A stretch of 64,000 nucleotides of DNA from Saccharothrix sp. ALI-22-I (GCF_001984175.1 NZ_MTQP01000057.1:124001-188000); one strand, 5' to 3'; positions 8,365 to 17,566 are shown, counted from the first letter of the stretch. The notes: generated from the sequence alone by a model not told the origin. Made by a program: numbers and translations.

Positions 8365-9309
8365 TCAGGGCCGCTGCCCCGCCTGGTCCACCACGGCCTG
8401 CTCGACGGTCGCGTCGAAGTTCGTGCCGAGCAGCTCGAAGGTGGTCGCGTCGAACACGATCACCACCGGCTTGGCGTCGGGCGACGAACCCGCCGGCGTC
8501 GGCCACGTGATGCCGATCCCCGGACGTCCCGCGCCGTCCTTCGCGTCCTGCACCACGCTCAGCCCCGGCACGCGCGCCGCCGCCTCGTACAGCGCGGCCC
8601 TGGTCTGCTGCGGCAGGTAGGCCTCCTGGACCAGCGCCAGCACGTCCTTGCCGCGCGCGTTGACGCTGCCCGGCGCACCGCTGGCGTTCGCGTCGAGGTA
8701 GGCCAGCATCCCGTCCACGTCGGTCGGCAGGTCCGACCGGTACGCGGGCCGCGGCTCGCACAGCTCGGTACCCAGCACCTGCCCGGGCACCTTGAACACG
8801 TCCCGCTGCCCGTTCTCGCACCCCGGCAGCGGAATGTCGCCGCCGGGGTCGCGCAGCAGGCCGTCCCGGGTGCCGTCGACCGACAGCCAGATCTCCCGCT
8901 CCGCGCCGTCACCGAGCTTGCTGCGGGTGTAGACGAACTGGTCCGGCCGCGGCGGGGCGGACGGGTCGGTACGGGCCGTCTCGGCGGCATAACCGAGCAG
9001 CCGCACCGCGTCCAGGACCGGCGTGACCTCGGCCGGCGACGAAGCCTGCGAGGAAGTCGACGTGGCCACCGCCTGACCACCGGAGGGCGGCCGGCCCGAC
9101 GGCAGCAACGTGATCGTCGCCGCGACGGCCGCCGCGAGGCCGACCACGGACGCGCCGACCAGCGTGTACCGGGACCGCCGCTTGCGCAGCCGCACCGGCC
9201 CCCGCTCGGCGATCCCGGCCAGGAACACGGCCCGTGCGGGCGCCAACGCCGCCTGGTCCGGCAAGGGCGTCTCGTCGCCCAGTTCGCGCACCAACTGCAG
9301 GTCATCCAT
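8365..9309 (-). CDS. CU044_5270 family protein (probable sigma-factor partner)
   Basis: A 314-residue protein with a cytosolic N-terminal stretch (MDDLQLVRELGDETPLPD), one transmembrane helix (about residues 48-72) and an extracytoplasmic domain. The N-terminal pattern and length match the CU044_5270 family, which in actinomycetes is regularly encoded behind an ECF sigma factor. Its ATG overlaps the last 8 nt of the sigma gene, so the two are coupled. By position it may act as a membrane-bound regulator of that sigma factor; no ZAS anti-sigma motif (HxxxCxxC) is present, so this is inference. Confidence 0.82.
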   Translation of the reverse strand: MDDLQLVRELGDETPLPDQAALAPARAVFLAGIAERGPVRLRKRRSRYTLVGASVVGLAAAVAATITLLPSGRPPSGGQAVATSTSSQASSPAEVTPVLDAVRLLGYAAETARTDPSAPPRPDQFVYTRSKLGDGAEREIWLSVDGTRDGLLRDPGGDIPLPGCENGQRDVFKVPGQVLGTELCEPRPAYRSDLPTDVDGMLAYLDANASGAPGSVNARGKDVLALVQEAYLPQQTRAALYEAAARVPGLSVVQDAKDGAGRPGIGITWPTPAGSSPDAKPVVIVFDATTFELLGTNFDATVEQAVVDQAGQRP

Positions 9310-9883
9310 TGTTCAGCAACTCCTCGACGTCGGTGGGGTTCTGCTCGCCCAGCGCATGCCTGACCTTGCGGCGGGCCCGGTTCAACCGGGACCGCACGGT
9401 GCCGACCGGGATCGCCAGCGCCGACGCGACTTCCTCGTAGCTCAGCTGCTCCCAGGCGATCAGCAGCAGCACGTCCCGGTCCTCGGCGGACAGCCCGCCC
9501 AGCGCGCCGGCCAGCATCGACCGCATGGCCTGGGCGGTCACCTCGGCGGCGACGCGGTCGGCGTGGTCGGCGTGGTCCTGCTCGGCGACGACCGCCGCCT
9601 CGCCGGACCCGTACCGGCGGGCCTCCTGCCTGCGGTGCTGTGCGACGAGGTTCGTGGCGATGCCGTACAGCCACGGCCGGGCGTCCGGGCGGGCCCGGTC
9701 GTAGCGGTGCCGCTTGTCGAACGCGGTGAGGAACGTCTCGGCCACGAGGTCGTCCGCGACCTGCGGGCCGAGCCTGCGCGCCAGGTACCGCTGGATGTGC
9801 GGCGCGTGCCGGTCGAAGATCGCCGCGAACACGTCGGGCTGCTGCCCGGACCGTTCGATGATCTCGGCGTCGGTCGGTGTCAT
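9302..9883 (-). CDS. RNA polymerase ECF-type sigma factor
   Basis: A 193-residue sigma-70 family protein. Region 2 covers about residues 12-85 (FDRHAPHIQRYLARRLG, then VAETFLTAFDKRHRYD and WLYGIATNLVAQHRR). Region 4 covers about 120-180 (LSAEDRDVLLLIAWEQLSYE, then VGTVRSRLNRARRKVRHAL). It directs RNA polymerase to an unknown regulon. The ATG at 9883 is taken because it precedes the conserved region; the frame is open further upstream without conserved sequence. It is coupled to the downstream CU044_5270 gene. Confidence 0.92.
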   Translation of the reverse strand: MTPTDAEIIERSGQQPDVFAAIFDRHAPHIQRYLARRLGPQVADDLVAETFLTAFDKRHRYDRARPDARPWLYGIATNLVAQHRRQEARRYGSGEAAVVAEQDHADHADRVAAEVTAQAMRSMLAGALGGLSAEDRDVLLLIAWEQLSYEEVASALAIPVGTVRSRLNRARRKVRHALGEQNPTDVEELLNNG

Positions 9884-10032
9884 GGTGGCCTTTCCGGATG
9901 CCTCCGGTCGGAGGGCGGTCACCTGTTGTCCACCGATGGGCGCGATCGGGTTCACGGGTGTGAGCGGAAGTTGACCGGTGTGTGAGGACCCCTGCGGTAG
10001 CAATGACACCCGTAGCGGATCAGGGGGAGCAA

Positions 10033-10728
10033 GTGACCAAGGTGAACGCAGTGCAACGCGGGCGTCCCGTCGGCGCGGCCGAGGGCCGGATCCTCACCAC
10101 GCCGGTGGGGCTGGCGTTCCCGCGTGACGTCACGTTCGAGTCGTGGGAGCAGGCGGGGCAGCGGATCTCCCGCATCGTCAGCTCGTCGGCGTGGTACTTG
10201 GGGGACTGGCTCGTCTTCGGCCAGGACAAGTACACCGACCGGTACCGTCGGGCGGTCGAAGCGGTGGGGCTCGACTACCAGACGCTGCGCAACTACGCGT
10301 GGATCTCGCGCAAGTTCGAGCCGTCCCGGCGCCGCTCGGGGCTGCCGTTCCAGCACCACGCGGAGGTCGCGGCGCTGCCGCCGGCCCAGCAGGACGAGTG
10401 GTTGGACCGGGCGGAGCGGGAGGGCTGGTCGCGGACGGTGCTGCGGCAGGCGTTGCGGGAGAGCCGGGACCCCGGCTCGAAGGTGTTCCGCGCGGTGATG
10501 CCGCGGGTGAGCGCGGCCAGTGAGGTGGTGGACCGGTGGCGGCGGGCCGCGATGGCCGCCGACGCCGACTTCGAGGCGTGGATCGTGGCGGCCCTCGACC
10601 GCGCCGCCGACCGGGACCTGGAGCTGGTCAGCGTGCCGCCGCCGGCGGTGTCGGCCGCGCCCGCCGACCGGGAACGGGAGCGGGGGCGGGGGCTGGTTGG
10701 CCTGCCCGCCGTGCGGCCGGCGTCGTGA
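10033..10728 (+). CDS. LmbU-family transcriptional regulator
   Basis: A 231-residue DNA-binding protein of the LmbU family, whose founding members control lincomycin and aminocoumarin gene clusters. The long signature TTPVGLAFPRDVTFESW is followed by SSSAWYLGDWLVFGQDKY and LDYQTLRNYAWISRKFE, then LPFQHHAEVAALPP. GTG 10033 is the likely start, because GGGGGAG lies just upstream; ATG 10003 is in frame. No antibiotic genes lie beside it in this window, so it is an orphan; its targets could lie elsewhere or in the lanthipeptide-like locus at the right end. It is divergent from the sigma operon and convergent with the CNNM pair. Confidence 0.9.
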   Translation: MTKVNAVQRGRPVGAAEGRILTTPVGLAFPRDVTFESWEQAGQRISRIVSSSAWYLGDWLVFGQDKYTDRYRRAVEAVGLDYQTLRNYAWISRKFEPSRRRSGLPFQHHAEVAALPPAQQDEWLDRAEREGWSRTVLRQALRESRDPGSKVFRAVMPRVSAASEVVDRWRRAAMAADADFEAWIVAALDRAADRDLELVSVPPPAVSAAPADRERERGRGLVGLPAVRPAS

Positions 10729-10743
10729 TGCGCTGACCGCGGT

Positions 10744-10784
10744 CGTCGTGAGGCGGGTGTCGCGATGACACCCGCCTCACGACG
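10744..10784. terminator. Strong bidirectional hairpin terminator
   Basis: An 18-bp perfect stem (left arm CGTCGTGAGGCGGGTGTC) with a 5-nt loop GCGAT fills the gap between the convergent LmbU and CNNM genes, ending 1 nt before the last codon of the latter. Serves both strands. Confidence 0.85.
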
Positions 10785-10785
10785 T

Positions 10786-11820
10786 TCACAGCTCGCGCCG
10801 CACGTGGGTGCCGTCACGGACGGTGCCGACGTACTCCTCGACCAGGTCCTCCAGCGCCACCAGGCCGTGCACCGCGCCGTCGGCGGACACGGCCTGCGCC
10901 AGGTGGCTCTGCGAACGCCGCAACGCCGCCACCGCGTCGTCCAGGCTCGCGTCCACCGGCACCCGCGGCAGGCCGCGCACCCGGCTCGGCGGCACGCGCG
11001 TGGACGGGGCGGCGTCGGCCAGGTCCAGCACGTCCTTGACGTGCAGGTACCCGATCAGCCGGTCGTCCTCGCGGACCGGGAAGCGGGAGAAGCCGGTGGC
11101 CGACACGGCGGCCTCCACCTCACCCATGGTGGGCAGCACGGACACCGACGTGATCCGGTCCAACGGCACCAGCACGTCGGCCACGGTCCGCTCGGCCGAC
11201 GACAGCGTCTGCGCCAGCCGCCGGTGCTCGGAGTCCTCCAGCAGGCCCTCCTGCCGCGACTGCCCGATCAGCAGGGCCAGCTCGTCGCGCGTGTACGCGG
11301 ACTCCAGCTCGTCCCTCGGCGTCACGCCCATGAGCCGCAGCACCGCCGTCGACGCCACGGTGAACCCGCGCAGCAGCGGCGCGACCAGGCGGCAGAACCA
11401 CAGGTGCGCGGGCACCAGCAGCAGCGCGGTGCGCTCCGGCCCGGCGATGGCCAGGTTCTTCGGCACCATCTCGCCCAGCACGGTGTGCAGCGCCACCACG
11501 ATGATCAGCGCCAACGCGAACGCCACACCGTGCAGCACCGCGTCCGGCACGCCGATGCCGTGGAACGGCGCCTCCAGCACCGCCGCCACCGCGGGCTCGC
11601 CCAACGCGCCCAGACCCAGTGAGCACAGCGTGATGCCGAGCTGCGCGCCGGCGATCATCAGCGGCAGCTCGCGGCCCGCCTTGATCACCGTGCGGGCCCG
11701 GCTGCTGCCCCGCTCGGCCAGCGCCTCCAGCCGGTCGCGGCGGGCGGTGATGATGGCGAACTCGGCGCCGACGAAGAACGCGTTGCCCGCCAACAGCAAC
11801 AGGATCACCAGGACGCTCAC
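10786..11820 (-). CDS. CNNM/DUF21 membrane protein with CBS domains (hemolysin family)
   Basis: A 344-residue protein: a DUF21 (CNNM) transmembrane domain (about residues 1-180, with the conserved [11 protein letters not shown] GEMVPKNLAI) and a CBS pair (about 200-330). Family members transport or regulate divalent cations such as magnesium or cobalt; the historical name hemolysin is misleading. It lacks the C-terminal CorC_HlyC domain that its upstream partner carries. Its GTG overlaps the partner's stop by 4 nt, so the two are co-translated and may form a complex. Confidence 0.9.
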   Translation of the reverse strand: MSVLVILLLLAGNAFFVGAEFAIITARRDRLEALAERGSSRARTVIKAGRELPLMIAGAQLGITLCSLGLGALGEPAVAAVLEAPFHGIGVPDAVLHGVAFALALIIVVALHTVLGEMVPKNLAIAGPERTALLLVPAHLWFCRLVAPLLRGFTVASTAVLRLMGVTPRDELESAYTRDELALLIGQSRQEGLLEDSEHRRLAQTLSSAERTVADVLVPLDRITSVSVLPTMGEVEAAVSATGFSRFPVREDDRLIGYLHVKDVLDLADAAPSTRVPPSRVRGLPRVPVDASLDDAVAALRRSQSHLAQAVSADGAVHGLVALEDLVEEYVGTVRDGTHVRREL

Positions 11821-13154
11821 CGCGCCACCCCCGTCGGGTCGACCGCGGGATCGACCCGGGCCACCCGCAGCTCGGCCACCCGGTGCCGGTCCATCTGCAC
11901 CACGGTGATCCGCCAGTCGTCCACCCGGATCTCGTCACCCGCGTCGGGGATGCGGCCCAGCCGGGCCAGCACCAGCCCGGCCACGGTCTCGTAGTCGCCC
12001 TCGGGCATCCGGAACCCGGTCGCCTCGGCGATCTCGTCGTCCCTCAGCAGCCCGGACACCAGCCACGCCTCGCCGCCCAGCCGCCGCACCGGCGAGGTCT
12101 CCCGCCGGTCGTGCTCGTCGCGCACGTCGCCGACGATCTCCTCGACCAGGTCCTCCAACGTGACCAGGCCCGCTGTGCCGCCGTACTCGTCCACGACCAG
12201 GGCGGTCTGCAGGCCGGAGGCGCGCAGCCGGTCCAGCAGCGCGTCGCCCTCCAACGTCGCGGGCACCGTCTGCACCGGCCTGGTCAGCGCCGACACCGGC
12301 GTGGTCGCCCGCTGCGACCGGGGCACCCCGAACGCCTGCTTGACGTGCACGATGCCGCGCACCTCGTCCAGGTCGCCGTGGTAGACCGGGAACCGGGAGA
12401 ACCCCGTCTCCCGCGCCTTGGCCACCAGGTCCAGCACGGTCGCGTCCGCGCGCAGCGACTCGACCCGCACGCGCGGGGTCATCAGCTCCTCGGCGGTGCG
12501 GTCGCCGAACCGCAGCGAGCGGTCCAGCAGGGTCGCGGTGCCGGGGTCGAGGGTGCCCTGCTCGGCGCTGGAGCGGATCAACGCGCCCAGCTCCTGCGGC
12601 GACCGGGCCGACGCCAGCTCCTCGGCCGGCTCCACGCCGAGCCTGCGCACCAGCCAGTTCGCGGTGCCGTTCAGGCCGGTGATCAGCCACCGGAACACGG
12701 CGGAGAACCCGGCCTGCACGCCCGCGACGGCCCGTGCCGTCTCCAGCGGCCTGGCGATGGCCAGGTTCTTCGGCACCAGCTCGCCGAACACCATCGACAG
12801 CGCCGTGGCCAGCGCCAACGCGATGGTCAGCGCGATCGGACCGGCCGCCGACTCCGGCACGCCCAGACCCGTCAACGCGGGCGAGACCAGCCGGGCGATG
12901 GTGGGTTCGGCGATGTAGCCGGTGATCAGCGTGGTGATGGTGATCGCCAGCTGCGCGCCGGAGAGCTGGAACGACAGGGACCGGTGGGCCTTGTCCACCC
13001 GCCGTGCCTTGGCGTCACCCACTTGGGCGACGTGCGACTCGACGGTGCTGCGTTCGAGGGCGGTCAGGGAGAACTCGGCTGCGACCGCGACGAACGTGCC
13101 GATGGTGAGGACCACCACGGCGACGATGCCGAGAACACTGAGAAGGACGGTCAT
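11817..13154 (-). CDS. CNNM/DUF21-CBS-CorC membrane protein (hemolysin family)
   Basis: A 445-residue protein with an N-terminal DUF21 domain (about 1-195, with [10 protein letters not shown]), a CBS pair (about 210-340, ending in [21 protein letters not shown]) and a C-terminal CorC_HlyC domain (about 355-435). Probable role: divalent-cation efflux or its control at the cytoplasmic membrane, with CBS domains sensing nucleotides. ATG 13154 is preferred to GTG 13163 because AGGTGGG lies at a good distance upstream. First gene of a two-gene operon with a shorter paralogue lacking the CorC domain. Confidence 0.92.
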   Translation of the reverse strand: MTVLLSVLGIVAVVVLTIGTFVAVAAEFSLTALERSTVESHVAQVGDAKARRVDKAHRSLSFQLSGAQLAITITTLITGYIAEPTIARLVSPALTGLGVPESAAGPIALTIALALATALSMVFGELVPKNLAIARPLETARAVAGVQAGFSAVFRWLITGLNGTANWLVRRLGVEPAEELASARSPQELGALIRSSAEQGTLDPGTATLLDRSLRFGDRTAEELMTPRVRVESLRADATVLDLVAKARETGFSRFPVYHGDLDEVRGIVHVKQAFGVPRSQRATTPVSALTRPVQTVPATLEGDALLDRLRASGLQTALVVDEYGGTAGLVTLEDLVEEIVGDVRDEHDRRETSPVRRLGGEAWLVSGLLRDDEIAEATGFRMPEGDYETVAGLVLARLGRIPDAGDEIRVDDWRITVVQMDRHRVAELRVARVDPAVDPTGVAR

Positions 13155-13290
13155 CGGACCCACCTGTGTGGGGCCGGGAGGGGCTGGCAGCCGGGTATCG
13201 GACCCGGCTCGGTACTGCAGCCCGGGGATTGCGCGTCGCGCACGGAAGGGATCACTCCTCGGGAGGGGTGGTCGAACGGTGTCCAGAATA
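13155..13290 (-). other. Possible structured leader of the CNNM operon
   Basis: The sequence upstream of the CNNM operon can form a hairpin with perfect 8-bp arms at 13189-13209 (AGCCGGGT with loop ATCGG). It does not match any riboswitch class I can recall, including the magnesium M-box. It could be an RNA element, an operator or nothing. Confidence 0.25.
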
Positions 13291-13305
13291 GAGCGTAACG
13301 GCCGG

Positions 13306-14346
13306 TCAGCGCAGTCCGGTACCGCTTGGTGACGAAGTGCTGGCCCGCAGCACGACCTCGCCCGCCACCCGGACCGTGCGCGGACCGGCGACCACGTCGT
13401 CCAGCACCAGCCCTGCCGCCCGCTCGCCCATGTCCTCCAGCGGCAGCCGCACCGTGCTCAGCGCGGGCACCAGGTCGCGCAGGGTGGGGATGTCGTCGAA
13501 CCCGGCCACCGAGACGTCTTCGGGCACCCGCAGCCCGTGCTCCCGCAGTGCCGCCATCGCGCCCATCGCCATCACGTCGTTCACGACGAACACGCAGGTC
13601 GCGCCGGTTTTCGCGGCCACCAGGTCGGACACCGCCGCGTAGCCGCCGTCACGGGTGAAGCCGCTGCGGACGATGTTGGCCTCCGGCAGGTCCAGGCCCG
13701 CGTCGGCCAGGCCCGCCTTGAACCCGGCCACCCGGTCGCGCGCCACCAGCAGGTCCGGCGGACCGCCCAGCACGGCGAACTTCCGGTGGCCGAGCGCGGC
13801 CAGCTGACGGGCCAGCGCCCGCGCGCCGGACCGGTTCGCGGGCACCACGGTGTCCACGCCGAGCTTGGCCTGGGAGACGCACGCCACCCGGCCGCCCTGC
13901 GCGGTGAACGCGGTGATCTCCTCGGCCAGCCGCTGCGAGGAGTACCGGTCGGTGGTGCGGCTGCCCGCGATCACCACGGCCCTGGCCCGGTGCGCGCGCA
14001 GCGTGTTGACTAGCTCCACCTCGCGGCGCGGGTCGCGGCCGGTGGTGCCGAGCACCACGACCAGGCCCGCGTCCTCCGCGATCCTCGTCACACCGGCGGC
14101 GATGCTGGAGAAGTAGGGGTCGGCGATGTCGTGCACCACCAGGCCCACCAGCACGCTGGAGTTGCGGGCCAGCGCCTGCGCCGACGCGTTGGGCAGGTAG
14201 CCGAGCTCGCGCGCGGTGCCGACCACGCGTTCGCGCAGCTCTTCGCTGACCTGCCGGGTGCTGCCGTTGAGCACGCGCGACGCGGTCGCGAGCGATACGC
14301 CCGCGTGCTTCGCCACTTCGGCCAGCGTGACCTGCCGCGACGCCAA
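13306..14346 (-). CDS. LacI-family transcriptional repressor
   Basis: A 346-residue LacI/GalR regulator: helix-turn-helix plus hinge helix at residues about 4-55 (TLAEVAKHAGVSLATASRVLNG), then a periplasmic-binding-protein-like sensor domain. A TTG start at 14346 is supported by AAGGAGG seven nt upstream; no ATG or GTG suits as well. It faces the sugar-catabolic operon at 14.48 kb with a perfect LacI-type palindrome between. It most likely represses that operon until its sugar effector, which cannot be named from sequence, is bound. Confidence 0.92.
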   Translation of the reverse strand: MASRQVTLAEVAKHAGVSLATASRVLNGSTRQVSEELRERVVGTARELGYLPNASAQALARNSSVLVGLVVHDIADPYFSSIAAGVTRIAEDAGLVVVLGTTGRDPRREVELVNTLRAHRARAVVIAGSRTTDRYSSQRLAEEITAFTAQGGRVACVSQAKLGVDTVVPANRSGARALARQLAALGHRKFAVLGGPPDLLVARDRVAGFKAGLADAGLDLPEANIVRSGFTRDGGYAAVSDLVAAKTGATCVFVVNDVMAMGAMAALREHGLRVPEDVSVAGFDDIPTLRDLVPALSTVRLPLEDMGERAAGLVLDDVVAGPRTVRVAGEVVLRASTSSPSGTGLR

Positions 14347-14442
14347 CGCCGCCTCCTTGGAGTCCTGGTCGGGCTGAGTCCTGGTCGGGCGAGAGTAGCC
14401 GCCCGGGAGGTTGACGTCCGTGAGGAGCCGACCGTAGCGTGT

Positions 14443-14458
14443 TGGAAAGCGCTTTCCA
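14443..14458. promoter_or_regulatory. LacI-type operator
   Basis: TGGAAAGCGCTTTCCA is a perfect 16-bp palindrome with the central CG dyad of LacI-family sites. It lies 23 nt before the first gene of the sugar operon and 96 nt from the repressor start. Confidence 0.85.
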
Positions 14459-14481
14459 CATCACTTGAGCGGGGTGTACGC

Positions 14482-15621
14482 ATGGCGGTGCGCACGATCG
14501 GCGTCGCGTTGAACGGGGTCACGGGACGGATGGGGTATCGGCAACACCTGGTCCGGTCGATCCTGGCCATCCGCGAGCGCGGCGGGGTCAGGATCGGTGA
14601 CGACGTGCTCGTCCCCGAGCCGCTGCTGGTCGGCCGCAACGCCGCCAAGCTGAAGGAGATCGCCGAGCGGCACGACCTGCCGCGCTGGACCACCGACCTG
14701 GACGCGGCGCTGGGCGACCCGGATGTCTCCGTCTACTTCGACGGGCAGGTCACCTCGGCGCACGTGGCCGCGTTGACCAAGGCGATCGACGCGGGCAAGC
14801 ACGTCTACAGCGAGAAGCCGGTCGCGGCCACCCCGGAGGAGGTGCTGGGCCTGGCCCGGCACGCCGACGCGGCGGGCGTCCGGCACGGCGTGGTCGCCGA
14901 CAAGCTGTACCTGCCGGGTATGCGCAAGCTGCGGCGGCTGCTGGACGGCGGGTTCTTCGGCCGGGTGCTGTCGGTGCGCGGCGAGTTCGGCTACTGGGTG
15001 TTCGAGGGCGATTGGCAGAGCGCGCAGCGGCCGTCGTGGAACTACCGCGCCGAGGACGGCGGCGGGATCGTCGTGGACATGTTCTGCCACTGGAGCTACC
15101 TGCTGGAAGGGCTGCTCGGGCCGATCGAGGCGGTGACCGCGCGTGCGGTCACGCACATCCCGGAGCGGGTGGACGAGAACGGCACGCCGTACGCGGCGAC
15201 GGCGGACGACGCGGCGTACGCGATCTTCGAGATGGCCGGCGGCGTGGTGGCGCAGGTGAACTCGTCGTGGACGACGCGGGTGAACCGCGACGAGCTGGTC
15301 GAGTTCCACGTGGACGGCACGCTGGGCAGCGCGGTGGCCGGGCTGCGCAACTGCAAGGTGCAGTCCCGGGCGATCACGCCCAAGCCGGTGTGGGACCCGG
15401 ACGTGCCGTCGTCCATCGACTTCCGCTCGCAGTGGCAGGAAGTGCCGGACAACGAGGTGTTCGACAACGGGTTCATGGTGCAGTGGGAGGAGTTCCTCAA
15501 GCACGTCGCCGTCGGGGCGCCGTACTCGCACGACTTCCACTCCGGGGTGCGCACCGTGCGGCTGGCGGCCCTGGGCCTGGAGTCCTCGCGCACCGGCCGG
15601 CGGATCGAGGTGCCGGCGTGA
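14482..15621 (+). CDS. Gfo/Idh/MocA family oxidoreductase
   Basis: A 379-residue NAD(P)-dependent oxidoreductase. The N-terminal Rossmann segment is unusual in beginning with GVALNGVTGRMGYRQHL. The conserved EKP motif is in HVYSEKPVAATPEEV, and the catalytic-type histidine region is VDMFCHWSYLL. It probably oxidises a hydroxyl group of a sugar or sugar acid. It is the first gene of a three-gene operon with a DUF993 protein and a sugar isomerase, under the LacI-type palindrome. Its stop overlaps the GTG of the next gene (GTGA). Confidence 0.88.
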   Translation: MAVRTIGVALNGVTGRMGYRQHLVRSILAIRERGGVRIGDDVLVPEPLLVGRNAAKLKEIAERHDLPRWTTDLDAALGDPDVSVYFDGQVTSAHVAALTKAIDAGKHVYSEKPVAATPEEVLGLARHADAAGVRHGVVADKLYLPGMRKLRRLLDGGFFGRVLSVRGEFGYWVFEGDWQSAQRPSWNYRAEDGGGIVVDMFCHWSYLLEGLLGPIEAVTARAVTHIPERVDENGTPYAATADDAAYAIFEMAGGVVAQVNSSWTTRVNRDELVEFHVDGTLGSAVAGLRNCKVQSRAITPKPVWDPDVPSSIDFRSQWQEVPDNEVFDNGFMVQWEEFLKHVAVGAPYSHDFHSGVRTVRLAALGLESSRTGRRIEVPA

Positions 15622-16736
15622 CCTCAGTGTTGTTGCCGGGCCGGGACGGTGCGTTCCGGAAGCACCGGCTGAGTGCGCCGCGGGCGTGGGAGACGGGCGC
15701 GTTCGAGTCGCGGGTCGCGTTCGCGGCGGCGCACGTGGTGGCCGACCCGTTCGGCGGCAACGGCACCGGCGCGCCCGCCGTGCTGGACTGGGACGCCACG
15801 CTCGCCTACCGGGTCCGGTTGTGGGAGCACGGTTTCGGCGTCGCCGAGGCCATGGACACCGCGCAGCGCGGCATGGGCCTGGACTGGGACACGGCGTTGG
15901 AGCTGATCCGGCGCAGCGCCGCGATCGGCGGCGGCCGGTTGTCGGCGGGCGTCGGCACCGACCACGACACCGCGGACCCGTTGACGGCGTACCGGGAGCA
16001 GTTGGCGGCCGTCGTGGAGGCGGGCGCGCAGCCGATCCTGATGTGCAGCCGGAAGTTGGCCGCCGCGGCACGCGGACCCGAGGACTACCAGAAGGTGTAC
16101 GGGGCGCTGCTGGAGGAGGTCGACCAGCCGGTGATCCTGCACTGGCTGGGCACGGCGTTCGACCCGGCGTTGGAGGGCTACTGGGGTTCCTCGGACGTCG
16201 CTGTCGCCACCGGGCACTTCCTCGACCTGATCAAGGCGTACCCGGACAAGGTGGACGGGGTGAAGGTGTCGCTGCTGGACGCCGCGCACGAGGTGGAGCT
16301 GCGGCGCGCGCTGCCTCCCGGTGTGCGCTGCTACACCGGCGACGACTTCAACTACCCGGAGCTGATCGCCGGGGACTCCGTCGGGTACAGCGACGCGTTG
16401 CTGGGCATCTTCGACGCCATCGCGCCGGCCGCGTCCACCGCGTTGCGGGCGTTGGACGCCGGTGATCCGGCCCGGTACGACGAGGTGCTGGCGCCGACGG
16501 TGACGTTGTCGCGGCACCTCTTCGGGGCGCCGACGTACTACTACAAGACCGGTGTGGTGTTCCTGGCCTGGCTGGGCGGGTTCCAGGACACGTTCGGCAT
16601 GGTCGGCGGGTTGCAGTCGGCCCGGGACGTGGTGCACCTCGGTGAGGCGCTGCGGTTGGCGGACCTGGCCGGGCTGCTGCCCGACCCGGACCTGGCGGCG
16701 GCGCGGTGGGGACGACTGTTGGACGTGCTGACGTGA
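15618..16736 (+). CDS. DUF993 protein (dihydrodipicolinate synthase-like aldolase)
   Basis: A 372-residue TIM-barrel protein of the DUF993 family, related to the dihydrodipicolinate synthase/N-acetylneuraminate lyase superfamily. Segments include DTAQRGMGLDWDTALELIRR, the QPVILHWLGTAFDP strand and DGVKVSLLDAAHE, whose lysine may be the Schiff-base residue. It probably cleaves a keto sugar acid produced by the preceding dehydrogenase. The GTG start overlaps the upstream stop and its own stop overlaps the next GTG, showing coupled translation. Exact substrate unknown. Confidence 0.85.
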   Translation: MTSVLLPGRDGAFRKHRLSAPRAWETGAFESRVAFAAAHVVADPFGGNGTGAPAVLDWDATLAYRVRLWEHGFGVAEAMDTAQRGMGLDWDTALELIRRSAAIGGGRLSAGVGTDHDTADPLTAYREQLAAVVEAGAQPILMCSRKLAAAARGPEDYQKVYGALLEEVDQPVILHWLGTAFDPALEGYWGSSDVAVATGHFLDLIKAYPDKVDGVKVSLLDAAHEVELRRALPPGVRCYTGDDFNYPELIAGDSVGYSDALLGIFDAIAPAASTALRALDAGDPARYDEVLAPTVTLSRHLFGAPTYYYKTGVVFLAWLGGFQDTFGMVGGLQSARDVVHLGEALRLADLAGLLPDPDLAAARWGRLLDVLT

Positions 16737-17566
16737 GGCTGTCGCTGAACCAGGCCACCGTGAAGCGGGCGTCCGTGCCCGAAGTGGTCGAGGTGTGCGT
16801 GCGGAACGGGATCGCGGCGGTCGGGCTGTGGCGCGAACCGGTGGCGGAGTACGGGCTGGAGCGGACGGCGTCGTTGGTGGCGTCGGCCGGGCTGGAGGTG
16901 TCGTCGCTGTGCCGGGGCGGCTTCTTCACCGGGCTGGACCAGCGGCTGGACGACAACCGGCGGGCGATCGACGAGACCGCCGCGTTGGGCGCGCAGTGCC
17001 TGGTGCTGGTGCCCGGCGGGGTGCCGGACCGGGACCTCGTGGCCGCACGGGGGCGCGTCGCGTCGGCGTTGGAGGTGTTGGCGCCGTACGCGGCTTCGGC
17101 GGGGGTTCGGCTGGCGTTGGAGCCGATGCACCCGATGTTCTGCGCCGACCGGGGCGTGGTGTCGACGTTGGGGCAGGCGCTGGAGTTGGCCGCGCCGTAC
17201 CCCTCGTCGGTTGTCGGCGTGGTGGTCGACGCCCTGCACGTGTGGTGGGACCCGGCGCTGGCGGTCGACGTGAAACGGGCCGGCGCGCGCATCCACTCCT
17301 ACCAGGTGTGCGACTGGGTGACCCCGCTGCCGGCCGACGTGCTGCTGGGCCGCGGGCTGCCCGGTGACGGGCACATCGACCTGGTCGGGCTGACCGCGCT
17401 CGTCGCGGACGCCGGGTACGCCGGGTTCGTCGAGGTCGAGGTGTTCAACGAGGAGGTGTGGGCGCGGCCGGCCGACTCGGTCGCGGCGGACCTGGTGCGG
17501 CGGCACGCCACGGGCTGGGAGCCGGTCGTGGACGGCGGCCACGACCGGCTCCCAGCCCTGCCCTAG
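16733..17566 (+). CDS. Sugar phosphate isomerase/epimerase (AP endonuclease 2-type TIM barrel)
   Basis: A 277-residue TIM-barrel protein of the xylose-isomerase-like group, with metal ligands suggested in LALEPMHPMF, VVVDALHVWWD and FVEVEVFNEE. It probably interconverts keto and aldo sugars, or epimerises them, in the pathway of the two upstream genes. The GTG start overlaps the upstream stop (GTGA). The last 18 codons contain a perfect 20-bp hairpin that also acts as a terminator candidate, and the stop overlaps that of the convergent peroxidase gene by 4 nt. Confidence 0.87.
   Translation: MRLSLNQATVKRASVPEVVEVCVRNGIAAVGLWREPVAEYGLERTASLVASAGLEVSSLCRGGFFTGLDQRLDDNRRAIDETAALGAQCLVLVPGGVPDRDLVAARGRVASALEVLAPYAASAGVRLALEPMHPMFCADRGVVSTLGQALELAAPYPSSVVGVVVDALHVWWDPALAVDVKRAGARIHSYQVCDWVTPLPADVLLGRGLPGDGHIDLVGLTALVADAGYAGFVEVEVFNEEVWARPADSVAADLVRRHATGWEPVVDGGHDRLPALP
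17512..17558. terminator. 20-bp perfect hairpin embedded in a coding end
   Basis: Perfect 20-bp arms (17512-17531 and 17539-17558) with a 7-nt loop lie wholly inside the last codons of the sugar isomerase gene, 5 nt before its stop and just past the end of the convergent DyP peroxidase gene. It is probably a bidirectional terminator. Confidence 0.8.

Noticed and set aside
13155..13290. Known riboswitch (M-box, manganese or c-di-AMP) before the cation-transport genes
   Set aside because: Conserved core sequences of those classes were not found; only one simple hairpin is visible.
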